Source: Sediminicola sp035798135
GTDB lineage: Bacteria; Bacteroidota; Bacteroidia; Flavobacteriales; Flavobacteriaceae
DNA length: 64,000 bases
NCBI GenBank assembly: GCA_035798135.1
Contig: JAPFBR010000002.1
Coordinates: 62,001-126,000 of the forward strand
Reading direction: 5' to 3'
Numbering within the stretch: position 1 is the stretch's first letter; each line of letters starts with the position of its first letter. The translations under genes and the position numbers were made by a program. The notes under the pieces were generated by a model, which had not been told where the DNA came from, made no database searches, and saw only the letters and a list, made by a program, of their open reading frames with translations. Below, piece by piece: positions 42,899-52,261 of this stretch.

Positions 42899-43645
42899 TT
42901 GACACCGAATAAAAAGAAGATATTTCCATCACGAGAAGACTATGTACCACATTTGGCATATGATTCGGTAATTTTTGGATATAATGGCAAACAGTTAAAA
43001 ATTCTTGTTTTAGAATATCATAATACTGGCTTTTTTGCCCTACCTGGCGGTTTTGTGAAACGTAATGAAAATGTGGACGATGCCGTAAAAAGAGGTCTCA
43101 AGGAACGTACCGGACTTGATAATATCTATCTGGAACAATTCCACACCTTTGGCGATACAACCCGAGCTGCACCTGATGTGATGCAGACCATTTTGGAAGC
43201 CAACAATTTTGAAGTAGAAGAAGATCATTGGCTTTTGGATCGTTTTATTTCTGTAGCCTATTATGCATTGATAAATTATGATGAAGTGCATCCAAGACCT
43301 GATGAACTCTCAGATTCTATAAATTGGTACGCTATAGATCAACTGCCAAACCTGATGATGGATCACGAGGAAATTGCGGCAAAGGCCCTAAAAACGCTTC
43401 GAGGAAATCTGGACAAAAAACTGACGGGAACCAATCTCTTGCCATCAAAATTCACAATGAAGGATATTCAACAGCTTTATGAGGCCATCAATGGAGAAAA
43501 ATTGCGCAGAACCACATTTCAACGTAAAATATTGGCTATGGATATCTTGGTGCGCCATGAAAAACTGTTTACAGGGGGAGCCCATAAGGCACCATTTCTG
43601 TATAGTTTCAAAGCAAACCACCCAAAAATATTAAATGCTTTATAA
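42899..43645 (+). CDS. NUDIX-wHTH transcriptional regulator (NrtR/AraR type)
   Basis: A 248-residue protein with an N-terminal NUDIX domain (about 20-150) and a C-terminal winged helix (about 170-240). The NUDIX box is modified: GGFVKRNENVDDAVKRGLKERTGL keeps the outer Gly, Glu and Leu positions but has a basic Arg where the catalytic REL glutamates lie, as in regulators that bind rather than cleave nucleotides or sugars. The start is TTG (42899), because ATG at 42895 hits a stop after five codons. It precedes a sugar-isomerase-like gene and a family 3 glycosidase, which it probably controls. Confidence 0.85.
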   Translation: MTPNKKKIFPSREDYVPHLAYDSVIFGYNGKQLKILVLEYHNTGFFALPGGFVKRNENVDDAVKRGLKERTGLDNIYLEQFHTFGDTTRAAPDVMQTILEANNFEVEEDHWLLDRFISVAYYALINYDEVHPRPDELSDSINWYAIDQLPNLMMDHEEIAAKALKTLRGNLDKKLTGTNLLPSKFTMKDIQQLYEAINGEKLRRTTFQRKILAMDILVRHEKLFTGGAHKAPFLYSFKANHPKILNAL

Positions 43646-43696
43646 AATAAAAACTATAAAATTTAAAACAACTCTAAACAATAAATATTTAAGATC

Positions 43697-44563
43697 ATGA
43701 AAAAAACAGTTAGAATCCTATCCTTACTTGTACTACTTGCAGCAAATAGCTTTATTGGAAGCGCGCAAGAAAAATTTGGGGGCTTAGCACTTTATACCGT
43801 TAGGGATGATATGGGCAAGGATGCCAAAGCTACCCTGCAGGCAGTAGCTGATGCAGGATACAAAAATATTGAGTCGGCCGGATATTCCGAAGGGAAATTT
43901 TACGATCTGTCTCCAGAAGATTTCAAAAAACTTTTGAAAGAACTGGATTTAACACCCATAAGTACACATCAGGGCTCCGTAACCATGGAAAATGCAGACA
44001 GCATGATAGCCGATGTAAAAGCTGCTGGTTTTGAGTATTTCGTAATCCCTGTTCCGCCCATGGGACTATTTAAATTTGACCAAAAAACCATGAGCATGAG
44101 TATGACCGGCGGTGCTGCAAATCTGGCCAAGATATTGACTACCCTTGGTAAGAAATGTAGCGAAAAGGGATTGAAGTTATTGTACCATAACCATGATTTT
44201 GAATTTGCAAAGGATAAGGAAGGCATCGTTACTATTGATTACCTTTTGGAGAATACCGATCCCAAGTATGTGAACTTTCAAATGGATCTTTTTTGGGTAA
44301 CAAAAGCAGGGGCAGACCCTTTGGCATATTTTGAAAAATATCCAGGGCGCTTTAAAATATGGCACGTAAAGGATATGGATGAGCAAGGGAGGTTCGCTCC
44401 TGTAGGTAATGGGACTATAGATTTTTCAAGGATTCTAGCTAAGAAGGAGCTCTCGGGAATGAAATATTATATGGTAGAGCAGGATATGACCTTTGACGGT
44501 TTAAAACCTCTAGAGGCAATAAAAATAAGCCATGAAGGAATTAAGAAAATAGGTTTTAACTAG
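43697..44563 (+). CDS. Exported sugar-phosphate isomerase/epimerase-type TIM barrel
   Basis: A 288-residue protein with a signal peptide (MKKTVRILSLLVLLAANSFI, cleaved after GSAQ). The xylose-isomerase-like TIM barrel has metal-site markers in order: NIESAGY, LLYHNHDFEF, FQMDLFWV, KIWHVKDMDEQ and MVEQDMTF. It probably acts in the periplasm on a sugar or cyclitol. It sits between the NUDIX-wHTH regulator (51-nt gap) and the family 3 glycoside hydrolase, so the three probably form a sugar-use unit. The substrate is not readable. Confidence 0.85.
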   Translation: MKKTVRILSLLVLLAANSFIGSAQEKFGGLALYTVRDDMGKDAKATLQAVADAGYKNIESAGYSEGKFYDLSPEDFKKLLKELDLTPISTHQGSVTMENADSMIADVKAAGFEYFVIPVPPMGLFKFDQKTMSMSMTGGAANLAKILTTLGKKCSEKGLKLLYHNHDFEFAKDKEGIVTIDYLLENTDPKYVNFQMDLFWVTKAGADPLAYFEKYPGRFKIWHVKDMDEQGRFAPVGNGTIDFSRILAKKELSGMKYYMVEQDMTFDGLKPLEAIKISHEGIKKIGFN

Positions 44564-44640
44564 CTACAATAACAATGTCTATTAACCTCCTATTCTTTTT
44601 TTTAGGCTGGATAAAAGGACGCACCTTAAATATAAACAAT

Positions 44641-46953
44641 ATGAATTTCAATAACAAAACTGGGATATTCCTTGGTGTTATCCTTGGATTATGGGTAATG
44701 GGATGTAGTCCTAAATTCACTGAGGAGGAAATTGAAGGCTTTATTCTAGTCAAAAATGATGGGGGACAAACCTTAGGATATAACCGAAATTCTGGAATAA
44801 AGCTATTGACGGTAGATCGTTATGCCTTTAAGGATTTAAATAAGAACGGAAAGCTAGATGCCTATGAAGATTGGCGCTTGTCTGCAGATGAACGCGCCAA
44901 GGATCTTGCAAAAAAGATGTCCCTAGAACAAATTGCGGGATTGATGCTCTATAGTGCGCACCAATCCATCCCATCGGGAGGCAATAGTTTTTTTGGCCCT
45001 GCCACCTATGGAGGTAAGCCTTTTGCAGAAAGCGGTGCAGCAGCCAGTGACCTATCCGATGCGCAATTGAAATTTTTACAGGAAGATAATCTTCGGCATG
45101 TTCTAATCACCAATGTAGCTTCACCAGCACTAGCAGCAAAATGGAACAACAACGCACAGGCTATGGTAGAAAAAATTGGCTTGGGTATACCTATCAACAA
45201 CAGCTCTGATCCCAGACATGGAAGTGATTCCTATGCTGAGTTCAATGCCGGGGCAGGGGGAGATATTTCCATGTGGCCCGGTACTTTGGGAATAGCAGCT
45301 TCCTTCGATCCAACCCTTATGAAACAGTTCGGGGAAATAGGTTCCAAGGAATATAGAGCGTTGGGAATTGCTACAGCTTTGTCGCCCCAAATAGATCTGG
45401 GAACGGAACCGAGATGGAGTCGTTTTGACGGTACCATGGGGGAAGACCCAGACTTGGCCACGGATATGGCCAGAGCTTATGTGGATGGATTTCAGTCCTC
45501 CGATAATGGAGAAGGCTGGGGATATCAAAGTGTAAATGCCATGGTAAAACATTGGCCGGGCGGAGGTCCTGAAGAAGGAGGGCGTGATGCTCATTTTGGG
45601 TATGGAGCGTATGCCGTTTATCCTGGAAATAATTTAAAGGACCACTTGCAACCCTTTACAGAAGGTGCTTTTATGTTGGAAGGACCTACAATAATGGCAT
45701 CGGCCATCATGCCCTATTATACCATTTCTTATGGTCAAGATTCAAAAAACAATGATAATGTTGGTAATGGCTTCAACAAATACCTGATTACCGATCTCTT
45801 ACGTGGTAAGTATGGTTATGAAGGAGTGGTATGTACGGATTGGGGCATTACCCGTGATGTAGACGCCATAGATCTTTTTCAGGGAAAGAGTTGGGGTGTA
45901 GAGACCATGACGGTTGCAGAAAGGCACTACAAGGCCATTGATGCGGGTGTGGATCAATTTGGAGGAAATAATGAAATGGGTCCTGTTATAGAAGCCTATA
46001 ACATGGGTGTTGCAGCACATGGGGAAGAATACATGCGCAAGCGATTTGAAAGTTCCGCAGTTAGGTTGTTAAAGAATATTTTTAGGGTCGGACTCTTCGA
46101 AAATCCTTATTTGGATGTAGCTAAAACAGAACAAATTGTTGGGAATGCAGAATACATGAAAGCAGGTTATAGTGCACAACTTCGTTCCATTATAATGTTG
46201 AAGAACCACGAAAATGCTCTACCGCTCAAGACGAAAGAAAAAGTATATGTTCCCCAAAGATATATAGCCGCAAGCAAGAACTGGTTTGGAATGGAAACGC
46301 CTGAAAAAACAGTGTATCCATTTAATATGGAGGTCGTTAAAAAATATTTTGAAGTAGTTGAGAATGCTGAAGAAGCCGATTTTGCCTTAGTTGGTATTAA
46401 AAATCCTGATGGGGGAGTGGGTTATGACAGGGAAGATGTGGCCAAAGGCGGGAATGGGTATGTGCCCATCAGCCTTCAATATGGACCATATACTGCTACA
46501 GCAGCCCGTGAAGTTAGTTTGGCAGGAGGTAGTCCCTTAGAGGACTTCACAAACCGTTCTTACAAGGGCAAAACTAGTATTGCCTCCAATATCTACGACA
46601 AGGGAATGGTTGTGGATACGAGAAAAAAAATGGGTGATAAACCTGTTATTGTAGTGGTGAATATTTCCAAACCCTTAGTTTTCTCGGAAATTGAAAAATA
46701 TGCCTCTTCCATTTTTGTGCATATGGGGGTTCAGGACCAGGCTTTGATGGATATGATCGTTGGAAAGGCAGAACCTTCGGGCCTACTACCATTTCAAATG
46801 CCCATTGATATGAAAACGGTTGAAGAACAATTCGAAGATGTACCAAGGGATATGAAACCTTACATTGATGCTAATGGCAACACCTATGATTTTGCATTTG
46901 GTTTAAATTGGAATGGGGTAATAAAAGATGCCAGGGTAACTAAATACAAATAA
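44641..46953 (+). CDS. Glycoside hydrolase family 3 lipoprotein
   Basis: A 770-residue beta-glycosidase from the ATG at 44641, which gives the lipoprotein signal MNFNNKTGIFLGVILGLWVM followed by GC; a frame opening at 44575 adds 22 residues without a signal. An EF-hand-like calcium loop DLNKNGKLDAYED lies near residue 67. The (beta/alpha)8 domain has VKHWPGGGPEEGG and the nucleophile region GVVCTDWGITRDVDAID. The second domain contains SIIMLKNHENALPL, and IKNPDGGVGYDREDVAKGG further on. It hydrolyses beta-linked glucosides or related sugars at the cell surface; the exact linkage is unknown. Confidence 0.9.
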   Translation: MNFNNKTGIFLGVILGLWVMGCSPKFTEEEIEGFILVKNDGGQTLGYNRNSGIKLLTVDRYAFKDLNKNGKLDAYEDWRLSADERAKDLAKKMSLEQIAGLMLYSAHQSIPSGGNSFFGPATYGGKPFAESGAAASDLSDAQLKFLQEDNLRHVLITNVASPALAAKWNNNAQAMVEKIGLGIPINNSSDPRHGSDSYAEFNAGAGGDISMWPGTLGIAASFDPTLMKQFGEIGSKEYRALGIATALSPQIDLGTEPRWSRFDGTMGEDPDLATDMARAYVDGFQSSDNGEGWGYQSVNAMVKHWPGGGPEEGGRDAHFGYGAYAVYPGNNLKDHLQPFTEGAFMLEGPTIMASAIMPYYTISYGQDSKNNDNVGNGFNKYLITDLLRGKYGYEGVVCTDWGITRDVDAIDLFQGKSWGVETMTVAERHYKAIDAGVDQFGGNNEMGPVIEAYNMGVAAHGEEYMRKRFESSAVRLLKNIFRVGLFENPYLDVAKTEQIVGNAEYMKAGYSAQLRSIIMLKNHENALPLKTKEKVYVPQRYIAASKNWFGMETPEKTVYPFNMEVVKKYFEVVENAEEADFALVGIKNPDGGVGYDREDVAKGGNGYVPISLQYGPYTATAAREVSLAGGSPLEDFTNRSYKGKTSIASNIYDKGMVVDTRKKMGDKPVIVVVNISKPLVFSEIEKYASSIFVHMGVQDQALMDMIVGKAEPSGLLPFQMPIDMKTVEEQFEDVPRDMKPYIDANGNTYDFAFGLNWNGVIKDARVTKYK

Positions 46954-47029
46954 TTCACAGGTATTAATCCTTTTGCTAAATTTACCGTCAAATAATACTA
47001 TTTTTTGTAATTAAAAACTAACATTTCAA

Positions 47030-47527
47030 ATGCTGAAGAAAATTTTAATTGGACTGGCGATTGTTCTGATCATAATTCAGTTCATCCGTCCAGATAAAAA
47101 TGAGTCCAACGATCTTACTTATGATATCTCTACCAAATATTATGTACCTGATGATGTAAATCACCTATTACAGGTTTCCTGTAACGATTGCCATTCCAAC
47201 AAAACAGAATATCCCTGGTATGCCAAGGTACAGCCTGTGGCCTGGTGGCTCAATGATCATGTAGTAGATGGGAAACGACACTTAAATTTTTCCGAATTCA
47301 CAAAAATGCCCATTGCCATTCAAAACCACAAGTTGGAGGAGACTATTGAGATGGTGGAAGAAAAGGAAATGCCTTTGAAAGATTATACCTATCTCGGTCT
47401 TCATTCGGAGGCCAATCTTACGAAAGAAGAAAGGGAAAAGATCATAGTATGGGCCAAGGCGCAGATGACCTATTTAAAAGCCACTTATCCGGCGGATAGT
47501 CTTGTTATGCCAAAAAGAAAAAAATAG
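47030..47527 (+). CDS. Haem-binding domain protein
   Basis: A 165-residue protein with an N-terminal signal/anchor MLKKILIGLAIVLIIIQFI and a single haem-binding signature CNDCHSNKTEYPWYAKVQP (about 53-71) followed by WWLNDHVVDGKRHLNFSEF. This is the flavobacterial haem-binding (Haem_bd, CxxCH) family of short periplasmic proteins, thought to carry electrons. It is next to the glycosidase gene but 76 nt away with no clear functional link. The CxxCH is complete. Confidence 0.88.
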   Translation: MLKKILIGLAIVLIIIQFIRPDKNESNDLTYDISTKYYVPDDVNHLLQVSCNDCHSNKTEYPWYAKVQPVAWWLNDHVVDGKRHLNFSEFTKMPIAIQNHKLEETIEMVEEKEMPLKDYTYLGLHSEANLTKEEREKIIVWAKAQMTYLKATYPADSLVMPKRKK

Positions 47528-47626
47528 TTCCCCGAAAAATAGTTAAAGAATCACCTTTAATGATTAATGATTTTTTTTTGTCTTTTTGGTAAAGTATCCA
47601 AATTTGAAGGGATAGTCAATGAATTC

Positions 47627-47660
47627 AAAAACCCGCAACGAAAGTTGTGGGTTTTCTTTT
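47627..47660. terminator. Bidirectional terminator between haem-binding and efflux genes
   Basis: ACCCGCAAC pairs with GTTGTGGGT (one G-T pair) around a GAAA loop, with A residues before and a T run after. It lies between the two converging transcription units. Confidence 0.88.
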
Positions 47661-47682
47661 GATAGCATATTCTTAAAACAAC

Positions 47683-49086
47683 CTATTGCCATCCACCTCC
47701 AAGGGCCTCATATAAATCTACAACGGCCTGTAATTGATTGTTTTTTGAGTTTACCAAATCGAGACTGGAGTTGAGGGCATTTTCCCTAGCTCTCAAAACT
47801 TCAAGATAGTTGGCAAGTCCATTGTCCAACAATTCCTCGGAATAGCTTGTAGCCAGATCATAAGCGTTGAATTCCTTTTCCTTTATTACCATTTTTTCAG
47901 TTGCCGCAGTATAGGAATAAAGTGCATCCGAAACTTCTTTCCCTGCATTGAGCACAGAATACTTAAAAGCCAATTTTGCCTGCTCCTGCTGTGCTTGGGA
48001 TACCTCGAATTGCGTCCTAATTTTACGGCCATCGAAAATGGGTTGGGTAAGACCGCCAACAACAGTGGCAAACAGGGAGCTAGCACTGAATAGCTTATCG
48101 AAATCCAAACTCTGAAGCCCACCATTGCCGGACAACGTTAACGAAGGATAAAAATTACTTCTGGCTACATTCGTCAATTCAAAGGCATTGATTAATTGAT
48201 ATTCTGCCGACATAACATCCGGTCGGTTCGCCAATAATTGGATAGGTACTCCCGTTGTCAAGGCAGTGGTCACCGTTTGATTTTCCAAGGAACCTCTTAA
48301 GATGGTCCTGGAATCATTCCCTAGTAAAATGGATAAGGTGTTTTCCAAAAGTCGGGTATTGTTCCGTAAATCGATCAAAAGGCCCTGAGCACTGTACAAT
48401 TGTGCTTCGGTTTGTTTTACACCCACTTCGGTAACATTTCCGGCATCTTTTAAGGCTTGGGTAGTTTCCAAGCCCTTTTCCCTATTTGTAATAGTCTCTT
48501 CAGTGATTCGAATTTGTTCATCCAATGCCAATAACTGATAGTACGTAGAAGCAATATTGGCCACCAATCTGCTTTTTACAGCCTTATGGGCTGCAACTGT
48601 CTGTAAATAACTGGCTTGAAATGCACGTTTGTTACTTCGTATCTTCCCCCAGATATCAGCTTCCCACGAAAGTCCGCCGCTAAGTTGATATTGGTCTAAT
48701 TTATTAAACTGTGCCCCAAATTGGCTATTATTGGAGAGTTCTGAATGGGAGTATTGGGCTGTACCATTTAGGGTAGGGTAGTAGCCCGACTTTCCTTGTT
48801 TTACATAGGCTTCAGAAATCAATATTTGCTGAATGGCAATACGGATGTCGATATTGTTGGTCAGCCCCTCTGCAATATAGGATTGCAAGACGGGGTCCGT
48901 AAACAATTCCTTCCAAGAGATTGTTGCCATGGACAAACTGTCCTTGGACAATTGATCGGTTCGATAATAGTCCGCTGTAATAACCTCTTCCTGTGGACGA
49001 ACATATTCCTTTGCCGCAAAACAGGAAACGAGCATCAAGGGCGCAGCGGCCAAGAACAGATATTTTAGTATTCGTGATGATTTCAT
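47683..49086 (-). CDS. RND efflux outer-membrane lipoprotein (OprM/NodT family)
   Basis: A 467-residue outer-membrane channel. The lipobox is LAAAPLMLVSC at the N-terminus, followed by AAKEYVRP. OEP repeats contain WKELFTDPVLQSYIAEGL, LSWEADIWGKIRSNKRAF and TTGVPIQLLANRPDVMSAEY, which are signatures of the NodT branch. It forms the outer-membrane exit of the tripartite pump. It is the last gene of the operon regulator-adaptor-pump-channel and begins 4 nt after the pump gene ends. Confidence 0.94.
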   Translation of the reverse strand: MKSSRILKYLFLAAAPLMLVSCFAAKEYVRPQEEVITADYYRTDQLSKDSLSMATISWKELFTDPVLQSYIAEGLTNNIDIRIAIQQILISEAYVKQGKSGYYPTLNGTAQYSHSELSNNSQFGAQFNKLDQYQLSGGLSWEADIWGKIRSNKRAFQASYLQTVAAHKAVKSRLVANIASTYYQLLALDEQIRITEETITNREKGLETTQALKDAGNVTEVGVKQTEAQLYSAQGLLIDLRNNTRLLENTLSILLGNDSRTILRGSLENQTVTTALTTGVPIQLLANRPDVMSAEYQLINAFELTNVARSNFYPSLTLSGNGGLQSLDFDKLFSASSLFATVVGGLTQPIFDGRKIRTQFEVSQAQQEQAKLAFKYSVLNAGKEVSDALYSYTAATEKMVIKEKEFNAYDLATSYSEELLDNGLANYLEVLRARENALNSSLDLVNSKNNQLQAVVDLYEALGGGWQ

Positions 49087-49090
49087 AAGA

Positions 49091-52000
49091 TTATGCTTCT
49101 TCAGAATTTGCTATATTTTTTGGTTGTGGTACCCCAGTAATTTTTTCTTGGAGCCACTGAAATAGGATAAAGAGAATAGGGATTACAAACACTCCGGTGA
49201 TAGTCCCAATCAAGAGTCCTCCTACGGCCCCAGTACCGATGGATCTGTTACCCGCTGCACCAACACCACTTGCCAAAACAAGGGGCATTAATCCGAATAT
49301 AAAGGCAAAAGATGTCATAAGGATAGGTCTTAATCTGGCCTCTGCCCCTTCAACGGCCGCTTCTAAAATTGAAGCCCCGTTACGTCTTCGCTGCAATGCG
49401 AATTCCACGATCAGAATGGCATTTTTTGCCAAAAGGCCGAGGAGCATGATAAGGGCAATCTGGAAATAGATATTGTTTTGCAATCCGGCCATTTGGGTGG
49501 TGAAATAGGCGCCAAAAATACCCAATGGCAATGATAATAACACAGAGAAGGGTATCAGATAGCTTTCATATTGTGCCGCTAACAAGAAATATACGAACAC
49601 AAGGGACAAAAGGAAGATGGTGGTCGTTTGGTTCCCGGCATTAACTTCCTCCCGTGTCAGCCCCGAATAGGCCGTGGTGTAATTACTGGGTAGGGTAGCG
49701 GCTACTTCTTCCACGGCTTTAATGGCATCCCCGGAGCTATAGCCAGGATTGGTGGCGGCCGTTATTTTTGTGGAATTGAAAAGGTTGAATCTGGTCACCG
49801 ATTGGGGCCCGTAAACTCTTTTAAGGGTTACGAACTCCGTGATGGGTGTCATCTCCCCACTTCCGGTTCTCACATACAGTTTGTCCAGATCATTTTTATC
49901 TGCCCGATCTTCGGGTAAAGCTTGTACATAGACTCGAAATTGTTTTCCAAATCGAGAGAAATCAGCGGCAAAGATACTTCCAATATACCCTTGTAGCGTG
50001 GAAAAAATACTGCTTATTGGCACTCCCAATTCTTTGGCCAATGGGGCGTTCAATACCAATTCATATTGGGGATAGGCCGTATTGAAGGAAGATTGTGCAT
50101 ACTGGATCTCAGGCCGTGCAGACAGTTTTGAAATAAATTCTTGATTGGCTATGTCCAGATCGGTAAAACTACCGCCTGTTCTGTCCAATAAATTCACTTC
50201 CAGCCCTGCAGAACTACTAAATCCGGGAATACTTGGTGGGGCAAAAAAGATAATATTCGCTTCGGGAGTTTGGGCTGCAACTCCAAACATTTTGGCGGTG
50301 ATACTCTCGATGGAGAGGGAATCTTCTTTCCGGTCCTGCCAATCATCAAGACGAATAAATCCAAGGCCAAAATTACTACCAGCACCCCCTAGAAAGCTAC
50401 GTCCTTCTATAACAGAACCTTCCTTGACCCCTGGAATTTGCTTCAATTTGTCATAGAGATCGGCATTTACTTGATGGGTACGATCAATTGATGAGCCAGG
50501 AGGGAGCTCTACGTTAATAAATATGATTCCACGGTCTTCATCGGGTACAAACCCTGTTTTTACTACCGAAGAGGACCACCAAATACCTACAACCGCAAGC
50601 GCGAGGATACCCCCGGTAATCCATTTATGGCGGTATAAAAAATGAACAGAGTTACCATATTTGTTTATCGTGGCACTAAAACCGCGGTTGAACCCATCAA
50701 AGAATTTTTGCACGTAGGTTTTTTTCTTGGCCTTTACTTTTTCGTCATGCCCTTTTAGGAACAAGGCACATAAAGCCGGACTCAAGGTCAGGGCATTTAC
50801 CGCAGAAATAATAATTGCTACGATAAGGGTAATCCCGAACTGCTCATAAAAGACACCTGTGGGCCCCTGGACGAACGTAACGGGTATAAATACGGCAGCC
50901 ATAACCAAAGTAATGGATACAATGGCCCCAGAAATTTCGTGCATGGCTTCTACGGTAGCCTTTTTGGGATCGGATTCCCCTTCATCAATTTTGGCATGTA
51001 CGGCTTCCACCACCACAATGGCATCATCCACGACAATACCAATGGCCAATATCAAAGCAAAAAGCGTCAATAGGTTGATGGAGTATCCAAATAAATTCAG
51101 AAAGAAAAAAGTACCGATAATGGAAACCGGAACGGCTATCGCGGGAATTAAGGTAGATCTAAAATCCTGTAGGAATATAAATACTACGATAAAGACCAAC
51201 AGAAATGCCTCTGCAAGTGTCATCACTACTTTTTCAATGGAGGAATTTAAAAAGTTATTGGTGTTGTAAGGAACAAAGATTTCTATACCTTTTGGTAAGT
51301 CCTGCTTTACTGTTTCCAACCTAGCTTCTATTTCCAAGATAATATCCCGGGCATTGGATCCTTTGGTCTGAAAAATACCCAAGTTTACAGCCGGACTACC
51401 CGCAGTGATGGAACCTCCTGCATAGGATTGGGCACCCAATTCAATATCAGCTATATCCTTTAACCGTAAATACTCCCCATCTCCAATAGCTTTCACGATA
51501 ATGTCGCTGTACTGGGCCTCTGTTTTGAAGCGACCTCCATACTTTATGACATAACTAAAAGCTTCCCCACTATTTTCTCCCAAGGAACCAGCAGCTGCCT
51601 CTAGACTCTGTTCTCGTAAGGCTGCGGTAACATCGGAAGGGATCAATTTATAGGCAGCCAATTTTTCTGGCTTCAACCAAATGCGCATCGCATAATCCTT
51701 GCCACCAAAGACACTTACCTCCCCAACACCATTGACCCTTTGCAATTCGGGAATAACATTGATCTTTAGGTAATTTTGGATAAACGTCTCGTTATAGTCT
51801 GGATTATCGCTGTAAAAGGACATATACATCAACGCACTTGTTTGCTGCTTTTGGGTAGTCACCCCAGTTTGTAAAACAGCTTGCGGAAGTAAAGGGTTTG
51901 CCCTGGCCACACGATTTTGAACGTTCACAGCCGCAATATCCGGATCTACATCTTGATCAAAGAAAACGGTAATGGATGCTGATCCTGTGTTCGTAGCGGT

Positions 52001-52240
52001 AGAAGTAATATAAGACATTCCTTCCACCCCGTTGATCTGTTCCTCAATAGGAATAATGACGCTTTCCAGAATGGTTTCCGCATTTGCCCCTGGATAACTG
52101 GCACTAACAGTTACCGTTGGAGGTGCAATATCTGGATATTGGGTGATGGGTAATTGTGAAAGTCCCAAAACACCCAGTATGACAATAATAATGGAGATAA
52201 CGGTGGATAGGACCGGACGATCTATAAATGTTTTTAACAT
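49091..52240 (-). CDS. RND efflux transporter (HAE1/AcrB type)
   Basis: A 1049-residue inner-membrane pump of the usual AcrB length with twelve membrane segments. Motif D is seen as PITQYPDIAPPTVTVSASYP; proton-relay Asps lie in ALILAIGIVVDDAIVVVEAV (about 395-415). The repeat half starts around residue 540 and has IFGLMPLVLASGVGAAGNRS near the end. It exports amphiphilic compounds and drugs using the proton gradient, together with the adaptor and channel next to it. Specificity cannot be predicted. No missing region is seen. Confidence 0.96.
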   Translation of the reverse strand: MLKTFIDRPVLSTVISIIIVILGVLGLSQLPITQYPDIAPPTVTVSASYPGANAETILESVIIPIEEQINGVEGMSYITSTATNTGSASITVFFDQDVDPDIAAVNVQNRVARANPLLPQAVLQTGVTTQKQQTSALMYMSFYSDNPDYNETFIQNYLKINVIPELQRVNGVGEVSVFGGKDYAMRIWLKPEKLAAYKLIPSDVTAALREQSLEAAAGSLGENSGEAFSYVIKYGGRFKTEAQYSDIIVKAIGDGEYLRLKDIADIELGAQSYAGGSITAGSPAVNLGIFQTKGSNARDIILEIEARLETVKQDLPKGIEIFVPYNTNNFLNSSIEKVVMTLAEAFLLVFIVVFIFLQDFRSTLIPAIAVPVSIIGTFFFLNLFGYSINLLTLFALILAIGIVVDDAIVVVEAVHAKIDEGESDPKKATVEAMHEISGAIVSITLVMAAVFIPVTFVQGPTGVFYEQFGITLIVAIIISAVNALTLSPALCALFLKGHDEKVKAKKKTYVQKFFDGFNRGFSATINKYGNSVHFLYRHKWITGGILALAVVGIWWSSSVVKTGFVPDEDRGIIFINVELPPGSSIDRTHQVNADLYDKLKQIPGVKEGSVIEGRSFLGGAGSNFGLGFIRLDDWQDRKEDSLSIESITAKMFGVAAQTPEANIIFFAPPSIPGFSSSAGLEVNLLDRTGGSFTDLDIANQEFISKLSARPEIQYAQSSFNTAYPQYELVLNAPLAKELGVPISSIFSTLQGYIGSIFAADFSRFGKQFRVYVQALPEDRADKNDLDKLYVRTGSGEMTPITEFVTLKRVYGPQSVTRFNLFNSTKITAATNPGYSSGDAIKAVEEVAATLPSNYTTAYSGLTREEVNAGNQTTTIFLLSLVFVYFLLAAQYESYLIPFSVLLSLPLGIFGAYFTTQMAGLQNNIYFQIALIMLLGLLAKNAILIVEFALQRRRNGASILEAAVEGAEARLRPILMTSFAFIFGLMPLVLASGVGAAGNRSIGTGAVGGLLIGTITGVFVIPILFILFQWLQEKITGVPQPKNIANSEEA

Positions 52241-52261
52241 AGTTTGTGTGCCTTCAAAGGG

